Source of the DNA: Pseudonocardiaceae bacterium YIM PH 21723
Lineage (GTDB): Bacteria; Actinomycetota; Actinomycetes; Mycobacteriales; Pseudonocardiaceae
Length of the DNA stretch: 64,000 bases
Assembly: GCA_003600225.1 (NCBI GenBank)
Contig: QZFT01000044.1
Coordinates: forward strand, 1-64,000
Direction of reading: 5' to 3'
Positions 1 through 7,930 of the stretch are shown in pieces (the first letter of the stretch is position 1; every line of letters starts with the position of its first letter). The notes under the pieces were generated by a model. The model saw only the letters and a list, made by a program, of their open reading frames with translations, did no database searches and was not told the origin of the DNA. Made by a program: the position numbers and the translations under genes.

Positions 1-49
1 CGCGTCTTTTTCCCACGACAAGTGCCACTTGTCGTGGGAAAAAGACGCG
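1..49. repeat. Perfect 24-base-arm palindrome
   Basis: The first 49 bases form a perfect inverted repeat: two 24-base arms around a single central C. The arm begins CGCGTCTTTTTCCCACGACA. It starts exactly at the window edge, so the full element may extend outside. It lies just beside a copy of dispersed repeat module A. No T-tract follows it, so it could be a terminator, a repeat element or both. Confidence 0.85.
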
Positions 50-63
50 ACAAGTCAACAAAA

Positions 64-192
64 CAGGCCCCGCGCAGCGGCCCCGGCCGCCCAGGCCGGC
101 GTGCGCCCACCCGACACGCAGGCAGGAAAGGCGGCGCCCGAGCCTGTCTCCCCCTCCAAAGCCCGCTTTCGACAACGGCCAGACGCAACCAC
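64..192 (-). repeat. Dispersed repeat module A, copy 1 (inverted)
   Basis: Read on the minus strand this carries the block GGCTTTGGAGGGGGAGAC, then CTTTCCTGCCTG and GGGTGGGCGCACGCC. The same blocks at the same spacing occur at about 43351, 52296 and, inverted, 52675. It ends at the stop codon of the acetyltransferase gene. The four copies are diverged but clearly related by eye. No protein function is claimed for it. Confidence 0.7.
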
Positions 193-906
193 TCACGCGC
201 GCCTCCGGTAGTGGTAGGTGGCCAACTCGGTGAACCCGGCCTGGTCGTACAGCCGGATCGCGGCCGCGTTGCCGGCCTCCACCTGGAGGTACATCTCCTC
301 GGCAGCCTGGTTCAGCGCCCACCCGGCCAGTGCGCCGAGCACCGCGCGGCCTGCCCCCTTGCCGCGGGCCTCGGGCAGCGTGCCCATGCCGAACAGGCCC
401 GCCCAGCCGTCCTCCGCCACCGCCCGGCCCACGGCGATCACCCGGCCCCGGTCCATGACCGACGCGAAACCGCTGGGCGGTCCCACCCGGTCCAGCATGG
501 CCCGTTCGACCTCGACGGATCCGCCGAGGCCGTGCAGCGCGTACCAGCACTCGAACCACTCCGCGCGGGCAACGGAATCCACCCGGACGTCCACATCGGA
601 CGAATCGGGTACCTCCGCGGTTTTGGCCGTGCGCAAGGAGGTCGGGTACTCCAGCAGGTAGCCGCGATCGGCCAGTAGACCGTCCAGTTCGGACGGACAC
701 GCGCCCGGGGTGATCTGGAAACGCGTGGCGCCGAACCGCTCCGCCACCTCGACCATGGCCGCCAGATCACCGTCACCGTGCGGCAACACCGTGCTCAGCC
801 ACCAGGACGCGCTCGCCGAGCGGCGCAGCCACCAGCCGTCGTGGATCTCCACGTGCTCGGCGGGCAGCGCGCGGGCGACCCGCTCCTGAAGTTCCCGGAT
901 GATCAA
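193..906 (-). CDS. GNAT-family N-acetyltransferase
   Basis: Predicted cytoplasmic acetyltransferase of 237 residues that would move an acetyl group from acetyl-CoA to an unknown acceptor. The C-terminal half shows the GNAT acetyl-CoA-binding motif A (ARGKGAGRAV) followed by the strand-helix pattern ending in AAIRLYDQAGF. The N-terminal half (WWLRRSASASWW) resembles a degenerate first GNAT domain. I chose the TTG start at 906 because it overlaps the TGA of the upstream VOC gene as TTGA and the protein aligns from there; longer in-frame starts run through that gene. The two genes form a coupled pair. The substrate cannot be told from sequence. Confidence 0.8.
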   Translation of the reverse strand: MIIRELQERVARALPAEHVEIHDGWWLRRSASASWWLSTVLPHGDGDLAAMVEVAERFGATRFQITPGACPSELDGLLADRGYLLEYPTSLRTAKTAEVPDSSDVDVRVDSVARAEWFECWYALHGLGGSVEVERAMLDRVGPPSGFASVMDRGRVIAVGRAVAEDGWAGLFGMGTLPEARGKGAGRAVLGALAGWALNQAAEEMYLQVEAGNAAAIRLYDQAGFTELATYHYRRRA

Positions 907-1289
907 TAGTTCGCCAGTTCGATGAGGTTCTGATCGGGATCGCGCAGGTACACCGAGGTGATCGGACCGAGTGCTCCGGTCCGTGGCACCGGGCCTTCTT
1001 CGATGGGCACCCCGCACCCGGTCAGCTGGTCCACCACCTCGGACAGCGGCGTCGAGGTGACCAGGCACAGGTCCGCCGAGCCGGGAGTCGGGCGCAGGGC
1101 CTTGGGCTCGAACTCGGCGCCGTGCCGATGCAGGTTGATCTTGTGTTGACCGAATTCCAGGGCGTGGCGCCCCTCGCCGAACTCCACGGCTCGCATGCCG
1201 AGCACCCGGGTGTAGAAGGCGATGCTCGCCGGGATGTCCGCCACGGTCAGCACCAGATGATCTATCCGTTCCAGTTCGATGTCACCCAT
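903..1289 (-). CDS. VOC / glyoxalase-fold protein
   Basis: A 128-residue single-domain vicinal-oxygen-chelate protein, the usual length for one VOC module (two beta-alpha-beta-beta-beta units). It starts with IDHLVLTVADI, which supplies the first His metal ligand, and ends with YLRDPDQNLIELAN, which supplies the last Glu. The central ligand strand reads DLCLVTS, with no His there. Members include glyoxalases, dioxygenases and antibiotic-binding proteins, and the role here is unknown. ATG at 1289 gives the conserved N-terminus. It is followed by the overlapping acetyltransferase gene, and the next gene upstream is divergent, so the promoter lies at about 1290-1366. Confidence 0.8.
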   Translation of the reverse strand: MGDIELERIDHLVLTVADIPASIAFYTRVLGMRAVEFGEGRHALEFGQHKINLHRHGAEFEPKALRPTPGSADLCLVTSTPLSEVVDQLTGCGVPIEEGPVPRTGALGPITSVYLRDPDQNLIELANY

Positions 1290-1366
1290 GATCGTGACGC
1301 TAGTGGTGGTGAAACGCGACGTCGATCGAATTCGATGTGCGGTCAGGAGCTCATCTGGGGAGTGTC

Positions 1367-2182
1367 GTGACCACATCACTGCGTGCCTTTCTGCCGGACC
1401 GGCCGGTCATCCGGTTGAAACGCGCCGAGCTCATCTGGCGTTCGCTGGTGACGCCGGCCGTCTTCTTCGCGCTCGGCTACGCGTTCCGGGGCAGCCATGT
1501 ACTACAGCCGTGGGTTCAGGTCGTCTGGCGTTCGGTCGTCATCGTGGTGGTCGCCTGGCTGATCGTCAGCAGGGGTCCCCGGCCGGCTTGGGCGGAGGGA
1601 CTGCTCGGCGTGCTGGCCGGCCTGGGCTGGGTGGCGGGCTACGCGCGTGCCGCGGCCGGATCCGTCCTGCCCGCGGAGCTGGTGCGGCTGGGTCTGTTCG
1701 CGGTGGCGGTGCCGCTGGCCTATGTCGGTCTGCAGGCCGTGGTGCACCGCTGGTTCCCCTATCGGAAGCCCGCCTACCAGGTGGTCGCCCTCGTACCTCT
1801 CCTCGCGCTCGTCGCCGAGCTCGTCCATCGGGCGGTGGGTGGCTGGCAGGTGCGGCATGTCGTCGTCCTGGATGCCATCGCGATCGCCTGGATCCTGTGG
1901 ATGATCACCCGCGCGTTCCGCCGTGGTGCGTTCCTGGACGGCACCCCGGAGCCCGGCTGGCGGCTGATCCTGCACAACGACGGGGTGAACAGCCTGCTGG
2001 AAGTCACGTACCACGTGCGTGCCGCGACCGGTCTGGGGGACAGGGAGTCCCGAGCCGTGGCGGCCTTCGCCCATGCGCTGGGGTCGGCCGGAGTCGGACC
2101 GTTTCCCGACCGCGCCACGGTCGAGCAGGCGGCCGGGACCTTGCGCAGGTTCGGCCTGCTGACCTCGGTGAAGGAGTACTGA
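1367..2182 (+). CDS. Membrane protein with ClpS-like C-terminal domain
   Basis: 271 residues. The first two thirds hold about five hydrophobic segments (for example VVWRSVVIVVVAWLIV and LVRLGLFAVAVPLAYVGL). The last ~75 residues are soluble and start WRLILHNDGVNSLLEV. That matches the core pattern of the ClpS adaptor, which is a strand, then L-x-N-D-x-x-N, a helix, a second strand and a final helix. ClpS normally delivers N-degron substrates to Clp proteases. A membrane-tethered version is unusual, and the fold assignment is inference from this pattern. The GTG at 1367 follows GGGGAG at good distance; GTG 1337 is an alternative. The next gene overlaps it by one base. Confidence 0.6.
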   Translation: MTTSLRAFLPDRPVIRLKRAELIWRSLVTPAVFFALGYAFRGSHVLQPWVQVVWRSVVIVVVAWLIVSRGPRPAWAEGLLGVLAGLGWVAGYARAAAGSVLPAELVRLGLFAVAVPLAYVGLQAVVHRWFPYRKPAYQVVALVPLLALVAELVHRAVGGWQVRHVVVLDAIAIAWILWMITRAFRRGAFLDGTPEPGWRLILHNDGVNSLLEVTYHVRAATGLGDRESRAVAAFAHALGSAGVGPFPDRATVEQAAGTLRRFGLLTSVKEY

Positions 2183-2583
2183 TGCGGGACTTCGTCGACA
2201 TCGAGCCGGCCGCGGACGGGATGTCGCTGCGCATGTCGGAGAACGTCACCGAGGTGTTGTGGGACGTCTTCGAGAGCTTCGCCAAGGCGCTGCGTGATCC
2301 GCAGGATCCGGTCCACGGCAGGCTGGAACTCGGAAGTGAGCTGGAGGCGGTGCGCGAGGCGGCCGACCGGGTGCTGGGATTCTGGACCCGGACCACCTTC
2401 CTGGTCGTGGAACACGACCGGCTGGACGATCTGATGATGATCGTCGGGCTGGCCCGGTTCCGGTATGTCGACCGGCGGGGACGGGGGCCGAAAAAGGATC
2501 GGTTGACCGTGCACTGGCTCAGCCATGTGAATTCCCGGTTAGCTTTCTTGCGGAGCCCGGCATTGTTCAGGCCGAACGTCTGA
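2182..2583 (+). CDS. Hypothetical protein, possibly frameshifted at its end
   Basis: 133 residues, not recognised. It is translationally coupled (TGATG) to the ClpS-like membrane protein, so the two probably work together; in many actinobacteria a DUF2017 gene follows clpS, but I cannot see that family clearly here. It is mainly helical and charged, with a central FWTRTTFLVVEHDRLDDL. The last residues look unlike the rest. A neighbouring frame runs on to a stop at 2654 with strongly GC-rich third positions and encodes a plausible tail (LTCHYTIVVSPPGRPLLFKI). One missing base near 2530-2545 would join the two, so the C-terminus as read may be an artefact or a decayed end. Confidence 0.5.
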   Translation: MRDFVDIEPAADGMSLRMSENVTEVLWDVFESFAKALRDPQDPVHGRLELGSELEAVREAADRVLGFWTRTTFLVVEHDRLDDLMMIVGLARFRYVDRRGRGPKKDRLTVHWLSHVNSRLAFLRSPALFRPNV

Positions 2584-2696
2584 CCTGCCACTACACGATC
2601 GTGGTCAGCCCGCCCGGTCGCCCGCTGCTGTTCAAGATCACGACGCTACGCTGAGCCGCGCAGAGTCCGGTGGGCAGAAGATCAGGCAGGTGGGCA

Positions 2697-3179
2697 ATGA
2701 GTATCGATCGTGGTGCGCTGTGGCTTTTCCGGCAGGAGTGGCACATCGACGCCGCGCCGGTGGCCTCCGACCTTGCCGCCTACGGCAAGCTGCTGCTCAT
2801 CTGCTGCACCGGGGACGGCTCGATCCGTCCGCAGGAGCGCGCCTGGATCTGCGATTACCTGTCCGAATTGGACTGTCCGCAGGAAATGATCGACGCCCTG
2901 ATCGAGTACGAGGGCGGCCAGGACCCCAAGGATCTGATCGGCAGCTTCAAGGCCATCGGTGAGATCCGCCGCGCGCTCATCTTCGATGCGGTGCGGGCCT
3001 GCTCCGCCGACCGTGAGCTGCACCCCGGCGAGGTCCTCGCGATCCGCGAGCTGTGCAAGCTGCTGGCCCTGCCGCTGGAATTCGTCGACGACTGCGTCGA
3101 CCTGTACGCCGAAGAGCAGTTGCTGCGCAACAGCGTCCTCGACCTCGTCTTCCCCCAGGACGAACACGAGCACCACTGA
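2697..3179 (+). CDS. TerB-like helical protein
   Basis: 160 residues, all-helical by composition, with two similar acidic repeats: the first contains GDGSIRPQERAWICDYL and the second SADRELHPGEVLAIRELC. This two-fold pattern of Asp-rich turns between helices is that of TerB / DnaJ-associated TerB-like domains, which bind metal or partner proteins. The assignment is tentative. ATG 2697 is preceded by GGTGGG; the in-frame start at 2670 has no better support. It probably shares a transcript with the two genes upstream. Its stop codon overlaps a hairpin that also serves the convergent acyl-CoA dehydrogenase operon. Confidence 0.55.
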   Translation: MSIDRGALWLFRQEWHIDAAPVASDLAAYGKLLLICCTGDGSIRPQERAWICDYLSELDCPQEMIDALIEYEGGQDPKDLIGSFKAIGEIRRALIFDAVRACSADRELHPGEVLAIRELCKLLALPLEFVDDCVDLYAEEQLLRNSVLDLVFPQDEHEHH

Positions 3180-3227
3180 GTAAGGGGCACCCACGCTGCG
3201 TTGGATGCAGCATGGGTGCCCCTTACT
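3179..3227. terminator. Hairpin of repeat family B, bidirectional terminator
   Basis: Outer arms AGTAAGGGGCACCCA and TGGGTGCCCCTTACT (3179-3193 and 3213-3227) pair perfectly; an inner GCTGC/GCAGC pair sits within the loop. It separates convergent genes ending at 3179 and 3229. The same sequence family recurs as a tandem array at 43482-43623 and as a hairpin at 52425, so this is a repeat used as a terminator. Confidence 0.8.
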
Positions 3228-3228
3228 G

Positions 3229-4476
3229 CTACTTCAGGAGTTCCTTGGCGATGTGGGTCACCTGGATCTCGTTGGAGCCGGCGTAGATCTCCAGTGACTT
3301 GGCGTCGCGAGCCAGCTGCTCCACCCGGTACTCGGCCATGTATCCGTTGCCGCCGAACAGCCGGATGGCGTCATTGGCCACCTCGGACGCCGCCTCCGAG
3401 GAGTACAGCTTCATCGCGGAAGCCTCGGCCAGCGACGGGAACTTGCCGTCCTTGAGCAGCTCGACGGTGCGGAAGACCATGCCCTCCACGTTGAGCCGGG
3501 CGACCTCCATCTTGGCCAGCTTCAACTGGATCAGCTGGTGATCACCGATCGGCACGCCCTTGAGCACGCGGGACTTGGCGTAGTCGACGCACAGTCGCTG
3601 GCATTCCTCGATGACGCCCAGCGCCATCGCCGCCACGCCCATGCGCTCCATGGAGAAGGAGGAACGGGCGCTCTCCCGGCCGTCCTCTTCCTTGGCCGCG
3701 CCGAGTACCCGGTCCGCGCCGACCTTGACGTTGTCGAAGAAGATCTGCCCGGTGGGCGAGGAGTGGATGCCCATCTTGCGGAACGGCGCTGCCTGGGTGA
3801 AACCCGGGTCGCCCTTCTCCAGCACCACGGTCAGCACCGGCTGCTTGCGCCGGTCCTCGATGGTGCCGTCGTCCAGCTTCGCGTAGACCACGGTGATGTC
3901 CGCGAACGGGCCGTTGGTGATGAACGTCTTGCCACCGTTGAGGATGTAGCCACCCTCGCCGTCCGGCTTGGCCACGGTGCGCATGCCACCGAAGGCGTCC
4001 GAACCGGCGTCCGGCTCGGTGATCGCCCAGGCGCCCACCTTGTCGAAGGTGAGCAGGTCCAGCAGCCAGCGCTCCTGCTGCTCGATCGTGCCCCGCGACT
4101 GGATGGTGGACGCGGTCAGGCCGAGGCTGACGCCCATCGCGGTGGTGAGGCCCATGGCGACCCGACAGAACTCGGCGCAGGCGATCAACGCCATCGAAGC
4201 CTGGCCGCCGGCCTCGGCCAGCGCCGACTTGCCGCCGCCCTTCTTCTTGTCGGCGGGAGCGGGGTTGTCCCGCTTCTTCTTCTGCGCCTCGATCAGCCCG
4301 GAGAAGGCCTCCTTGGCCATGGCGTCCACGCCGAAGGAGGTGAAGAACTTCTTGATCAGCGGATACGGCAGCTGCGAGCCGTCGTCCAGCGCGTCCAGGT
4401 GCGGCCGGATCTCGTCATCGATGAAGGAGCGGATGGCTTCCTGGATCAGCAGGTCGGTTTCGGACCACTTGTACAT
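3229..4476 (-). CDS. Acyl-CoA dehydrogenase (FadE-type)
   Basis: 415-residue FAD flavoenzyme that would introduce the alpha-beta double bond into an acyl-CoA thioester. The substrate/flavin signature AWAITEPDAGSDA and the C-terminal RLFGGNGYMAEY block are clear. Two oddities: residues ~66-82 are a lysine-rich insertion, and the usual catalytic-Glu motif YEGT reads YAGS here, so that Glu is Ala. In isovaleryl-CoA and long-chain acyl-CoA dehydrogenases the base sits on another helix, and an ERM motif (SFSMERMG) is present, so activity may be kept that way (inference). It is the last gene of a five-gene beta-oxidation operon, three bases after the dehydrogenase stop. Confidence 0.9.
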   Translation of the reverse strand: MYKWSETDLLIQEAIRSFIDDEIRPHLDALDDGSQLPYPLIKKFFTSFGVDAMAKEAFSGLIEAQKKKRDNPAPADKKKGGGKSALAEAGGQASMALIACAEFCRVAMGLTTAMGVSLGLTASTIQSRGTIEQQERWLLDLLTFDKVGAWAITEPDAGSDAFGGMRTVAKPDGEGGYILNGGKTFITNGPFADITVVYAKLDDGTIEDRRKQPVLTVVLEKGDPGFTQAAPFRKMGIHSSPTGQIFFDNVKVGADRVLGAAKEEDGRESARSSFSMERMGVAAMALGVIEECQRLCVDYAKSRVLKGVPIGDHQLIQLKLAKMEVARLNVEGMVFRTVELLKDGKFPSLAEASAMKLYSSEAASEVANDAIRLFGGNGYMAEYRVEQLARDAKSLEIYAGSNEIQVTHIAKELLK

Positions 4477-4479
4477 GAG

Positions 4480-5358
4480 TTAGCTCCACTCCGTCAGTCG
4501 GCTGCCAAGGTCGTCGATGGTCCACGGCTTGTCGGTCTCGCTGGTCCGGCCGATCTGCCAGCCGATCAGTTCCTGGACGACACCGCCCTGGATAGCGAAG
4601 ACCTTGCCGGTGACCGGGCTGTTCTCCGTCGCGAGGTAGGCCACGAGCGGGGAGACGTGCTTCGGGTGGAAGCCGTCGAACTCCTCCGGGTCCTCGGGCT
4701 CGGCGAACAACACGTTCATCCCGGGGGTGGCCAGCGTGAGCCGGGTGCGGGCGATCGGCGCGATGGCGTTGGACCGCACGCCGTACCGCTCCAGCTCCTG
4801 CGCGGCGACCAGGCTCAGCGCGGCGATGCCCGCCTTGGCGGCGCCGTAATTGGCCTGTCCGGCGTTGGGCATGAAGGTGCCGGAGGCCGAGGCGGTGTTG
4901 ATCACCGAGCCCTTGACCTCGTTGCCGGCCTTGGACTGGTCCTTCCAGTACGCGGCGGCGTGGTGCAGCGGGGCGAAGTGGCCCTTGAGGTGAACGTTGA
5001 TCACCGAGTCCCACTGGGCCTCGTCCATGCCGGGGATGAAGGCGTCGCGCAGGATGCCCGCGTTGTTCACCAGCACGTCCAGCTTGCCGAACTCGGACAC
5101 CGCCTGGTCGATCAGGTTCTTGGCGCCGTCCCAGCTGGCGACGTTGTCGGTGTTCGCCACCGCCTTGCCGCCCAGCGCGATGATCTCGTCGGCCACCTGC
5201 TGCGCCGGGCCCGCGTCCGTGCCGGAACCGTCGTTCGATCCGCCGAGGTCGTTGATCACCAGGCTGGCGCCTTCGGCGGCGAACAGCAGCGCGTGTTCGC
5301 GGCCGATGCCCCGCCCGGCGCCGGTGATGATGGCGACCCGTCCGTCCAGTGCTCCCAT
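4480..5358 (-). CDS. SDR-family 3-hydroxyacyl-CoA dehydrogenase
   Basis: 292-residue short-chain dehydrogenase resembling the dehydrogenase part of peroxisomal multifunctional enzyme type 2. It has TGAGRGIG for NAD(P), VNNAGILRD, a catalytic Ser in NTASASG and the YGAAK Tyr/Lys pair. The long insert VINDLGGSNDGSGTDAGPAQ after the second strand is typical of MFE-2-like members. It would oxidise the 3-hydroxyacyl-CoA made by the neighbouring hydratase. The start at 5358 overlaps the hydratase stop by one base (TAATG), so the two are coupled. Confidence 0.9.
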   Translation of the reverse strand: MGALDGRVAIITGAGRGIGREHALLFAAEGASLVINDLGGSNDGSGTDAGPAQQVADEIIALGGKAVANTDNVASWDGAKNLIDQAVSEFGKLDVLVNNAGILRDAFIPGMDEAQWDSVINVHLKGHFAPLHHAAAYWKDQSKAGNEVKGSVINTASASGTFMPNAGQANYGAAKAGIAALSLVAAQELERYGVRSNAIAPIARTRLTLATPGMNVLFAEPEDPEEFDGFHPKHVSPLVAYLATENSPVTGKVFAIQGGVVQELIGWQIGRTSETDKPWTIDDLGSRLTEWS

Positions 5359-6206
5359 TAGTCCGCGACCTCCGCGAGTCCGTCCTTGATTACCGCCACG
5401 TCGTCCACAGTGGTCTCGAAGTGGTAGGTGCCCGGGGTGTCCGGGGATGCCCAGATCCGGGTGGTGATGTCCTGGCCGGGCAGTACCGGCTTGGCGAACC
5501 GCACGGCGAACCGCTTGAGCCGCTCGGTCTTCGAGCCGGCCACCGAGGTCAGCACCGCCCACGAGGTGAAGGCCTGGATGCACAGGCCGTGCGCGATGAT
5601 GCCCGGCAGGCCGGAGGCCTGGGCCATCTCCGCGTCCAGGTGGATCGGCATCGGGTCACCGGAGGCGGGCGAGTACCGGAACGTCTGGTCCTCGTCCACG
5701 TGCGCGGTCACCACGGCGACCGGCTCGGTGTCCCGTAACTGCTCGGGGAACGTGTGGTCCGGGGCCGTTTCTCCGGCGGAGCCACCGGAATCCACGCCGC
5801 GGAAGAAGGCAGTCATGTACTGCTCGTTGACCAGTTCGCCCTCGTCGGTGCGGGTCTCCAGGAGCTGCACCACGACCGAGCCGGTGGACTGCTTCTGGTA
5901 GCCGATCGGCTTGACCCTGGCGACCAGGTTGTCGCCGGCCTTGATCGGCCGGTGGAACACGAAGTCCTGCTTTCCGTGCAGCACCTTGCCCAGGTACTCC
6001 ACCGGCACCACGGAGAAGACCGCGGGGATCATCGCGTTGAACACCGGAACGATGGCGAAGACCGGCGAGGCGACCTCACCGTCCAGGTGCGCCTGGATCG
6101 GGTCGTTGGTGGCCTTCGCGTACTCGGTGATCCGCTCCGCGGTCACCTGGAACTTGTCGGGATCGGTCCACTCGCCGAGACCCTCGGGCATGAACGGCTC
6201 GGTCAT
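5358..6206 (-). CDS. MaoC-like enoyl-CoA hydratase
   Basis: 282 residues, the length of a double-hotdog hydratase-2. The C-terminal half carries the full hydratase-2 motif YSPASGDPMPIHLD with A and G following (AQASGLPGIIAHGL); Asp and His are the catalytic pair. The N-terminal half is the second, non-catalytic hotdog (PVFNAMIPAVFSV). It would hydrate a trans-2-enoyl-CoA, the step between the operon's dehydrogenases. It follows the SRPBCC gene directly (TAAATG). Mycobacterial relatives act on fatty or steroid side chains; the substrate here is unknown. Confidence 0.9.
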   Translation of the reverse strand: MTEPFMPEGLGEWTDPDKFQVTAERITEYAKATNDPIQAHLDGEVASPVFAIVPVFNAMIPAVFSVVPVEYLGKVLHGKQDFVFHRPIKAGDNLVARVKPIGYQKQSTGSVVVQLLETRTDEGELVNEQYMTAFFRGVDSGGSAGETAPDHTFPEQLRDTEPVAVVTAHVDEDQTFRYSPASGDPMPIHLDAEMAQASGLPGIIAHGLCIQAFTSWAVLTSVAGSKTERLKRFAVRFAKPVLPGQDITTRIWASPDTPGTYHFETTVDDVAVIKDGLAEVAD

Positions 6207-6641
6207 TTACGCCTCCACCAGCTTGGCGAAGTTGTCCAGGGACTTCTCCAGCTCGGCCTTGGAGTTCTTGGCCACCGCCATGCCGATCGGGCCGACGATC
6301 ATCTGGCCCTCGTACTGGGAGTCGATGGTGATCTTCGAACCGGTGTCCGTCGGCTCACAGACCATGGTCATCTGTACTTTCACCCCGGCCATACCGGTGC
6401 CCTGCATGGCGACCTGCTTGGGCGGCTCGTAGGCGGTGACCGTCCAGTCGATCTTGTTCGCCATGCCCATCAGCACCACGACCTCGGACAGCTGCGCGCC
6501 GACCGACGGCTCCACACTGGTGTCGCTCTTCCATCCCTTGTGGATGGTCAGCCAGTCCTTGCGGCCCTCGAGGTCGGCCAGCTTGGCCCAGACGGCGTCC
6601 GGGGAAGCGGCGAACTCCCTGGAAATGTTGACGTTGACCAC
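6207..6641 (-). CDS. SRPBCC-family protein (polyketide-cyclase-like fold)
   Basis: 144-residue START/Bet v1-like protein that would bind a hydrophobic ligand in its cavity. Typical features are an N-terminal beta strand plus helix (SREFAASPDAVWAKLADLEG), a central strand pair and the long C-terminal helix ending KAELEKSLDNFAKLVE. The GTG at 6641 has GGGAGAAAGACA before it. It sits between thiolase and hydratase, so a lipid or acyl-CoA carrier role is likely (inference). A paralogue at 18249-18680 shares length, the WLxxHKGWxS motif and the VVLMGMxN motif, but lies outside any beta-oxidation cluster. Confidence 0.8.
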   Translation of the reverse strand: MVNVNISREFAASPDAVWAKLADLEGRKDWLTIHKGWKSDTSVEPSVGAQLSEVVVLMGMANKIDWTVTAYEPPKQVAMQGTGMAGVKVQMTMVCEPTDTGSKITIDSQYEGQMIVGPIGMAVAKNSKAELEKSLDNFAKLVEA

Positions 6642-6654
6642 TGTCTTTCTCCCT

Positions 6655-7845
6655 TTACCGTTCTGCCGGCTGGTAGGCGGTGACCACTGCGGCGCCGCCG
6701 AGTCCGATGTTGTGTTGCAGGGCGACCTTCGCGCCGTCGACCTGGCGCTTGTCGGCCTGGCCACGCAGCTGCCAGGTGAGCTCGGCGCACTGCGCGAGCC
6801 CGGTGGCGCCGAGCGGGTGGCCCTTGGAGATGAGTCCGCCGGAGGGGTTGACCACCCAGCGCCCGCCGTAGGTGGTGTCGCCGGCGTCGATCAGCTTCCC
6901 GGCCTCGCCCTCGCCGCAGAGGCCGAGTGCCTCGTAGGTGATGAGTTCGTTGGCGGAGAAGCAGTCGTGCAGCTCGATCACGTCCACATCGGACGGAGAC
7001 AGTCCACTCTGGTCATAGACCTGGCGGACGGCGGAGAGGGTCATGTCGTAGCCGACCAGCTTCATCGCGCTGTTGTCGTCGAAGGTGCTGCCGAAGTCGG
7101 TGGCCATGGCCTGGCCAGTGATCTCTACGGCCTGGCCGGACAGCCCGTGCCTGTTCACGAAGTCCTCGCCGGCCAGGATCGCCGCGCCGGAACCGTCCGA
7201 GGTCGGCGAGCACTGCAGCTTGGTCAGCGGCTCGTAGATCATCGGCGCGGCCAGGATCTCGTCCAGGGTGTACTCCTGCTGGAACTGCGCGTACGGGTTG
7301 TTCACCGAGTGCTTGTGGTTCTTGTGGCCGACCTTGGCGAACTGCTCCGGGGTGGTGCCGTACTTCTCCGCGTGCTCGCGCCCGGCGGCGCCGAACATCC
7401 AGGGCGCGGCGGGCATGGCGAACTCGTGCAGCTCCGCGAGCGCCAGGATGTGCTTGAGCATCGGCTGCTCGCGGTCGTCGTAGGTCGAAGTCAGTGAGCC
7501 CTTCTGCATCTTCTCGAACCCGAGGGCGAGCGTGCAGTCCTTGCCGCCGCGGATGGCCTCGGCGGCCAGCCAGAGCGCGGTGGATCCGGTGGAACAGTTG
7601 TTGTTCACGTTGACCACCGGGATGCCGGTCAGGCCCAGCTCGTAGACCGCGCGCTGGCCGGAGGTGGACTCGCCGTAGACGTACCCCACGTAGGCCTGTT
7701 CGACCAGGTCGTAGGCGATTCCGGCGTCTTCGAGGGCCTTGGTCCCCGATTCGCGGGCCATGTCGGGGTAGTCCCAGTCCCGGCTGCCCGGTTTCTCGAA
7801 CTTCGTCATCCCGACACCGATGACGAACACCCTGTTCGCGGCCAT
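6655..7845 (-). CDS. SCP-x-type thiolase / acetyl-CoA acetyltransferase
   Basis: 396-residue thiolase-fold enzyme. The nucleophilic Cys is at ~84 ([11 protein letters not shown]), and the C-terminal catalytic motif reads [15 protein letters not shown] second Cys-rich segment ([18 protein letters not shown]) is characteristic of the sterol-carrier-protein-x thiolase branch, often annotated as a lipid-transfer protein. It would cleave the 3-ketoacyl-CoA as the last step of the cycle. ATG 7845 is preceded by GAAGGTGA. It is the first gene of the operon and divergent from the TetR gene. Confidence 0.9.
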   Translation of the reverse strand: MAANRVFVIGVGMTKFEKPGSRDWDYPDMARESGTKALEDAGIAYDLVEQAYVGYVYGESTSGQRAVYELGLTGIPVVNVNNNCSTGSTALWLAAEAIRGGKDCTLALGFEKMQKGSLTSTYDDREQPMLKHILALAELHEFAMPAAPWMFGAAGREHAEKYGTTPEQFAKVGHKNHKHSVNNPYAQFQQEYTLDEILAAPMIYEPLTKLQCSPTSDGSGAAILAGEDFVNRHGLSGQAVEITGQAMATDFGSTFDDNSAMKLVGYDMTLSAVRQVYDQSGLSPSDVDVIELHDCFSANELITYEALGLCGEGEAGKLIDAGDTTYGGRWVVNPSGGLISKGHPLGATGLAQCAELTWQLRGQADKRQVDGAKVALQHNIGLGGAAVVTAYQPAER

Positions 7846-7861
7846 GTGATCACCTTCGTTT

Positions 7862-7908
7862 GGGTTAGTGCGACTGGATGTACCAGATACATGGTGTACC
7901 ACTAACCC
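7862..7908. promoter_or_regulatory. Candidate TetR operator between thiolase operon and regulator
   Basis: A perfect inverted repeat GGGTTAGTG / CACTAACCC (7862-7870 and 7900-7908) brackets an inner imperfect palindrome with ACCA and TGGT around GATACA. It lies 17 bases upstream of the thiolase ATG and 22 upstream of the TetR ATG, the position expected for an operator controlling both. Binding is inference. Confidence 0.5.
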
Positions 7909-7930
7909 TCTGGCGTCTATAGTTGCCGAG

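Noticed and set aside
3538-5361. A 607-codon open frame on the plus strand
   Set aside because: It is antisense to the acyl-CoA dehydrogenase and SDR genes; Gly/Arg/Val-rich with no recognisable domain.
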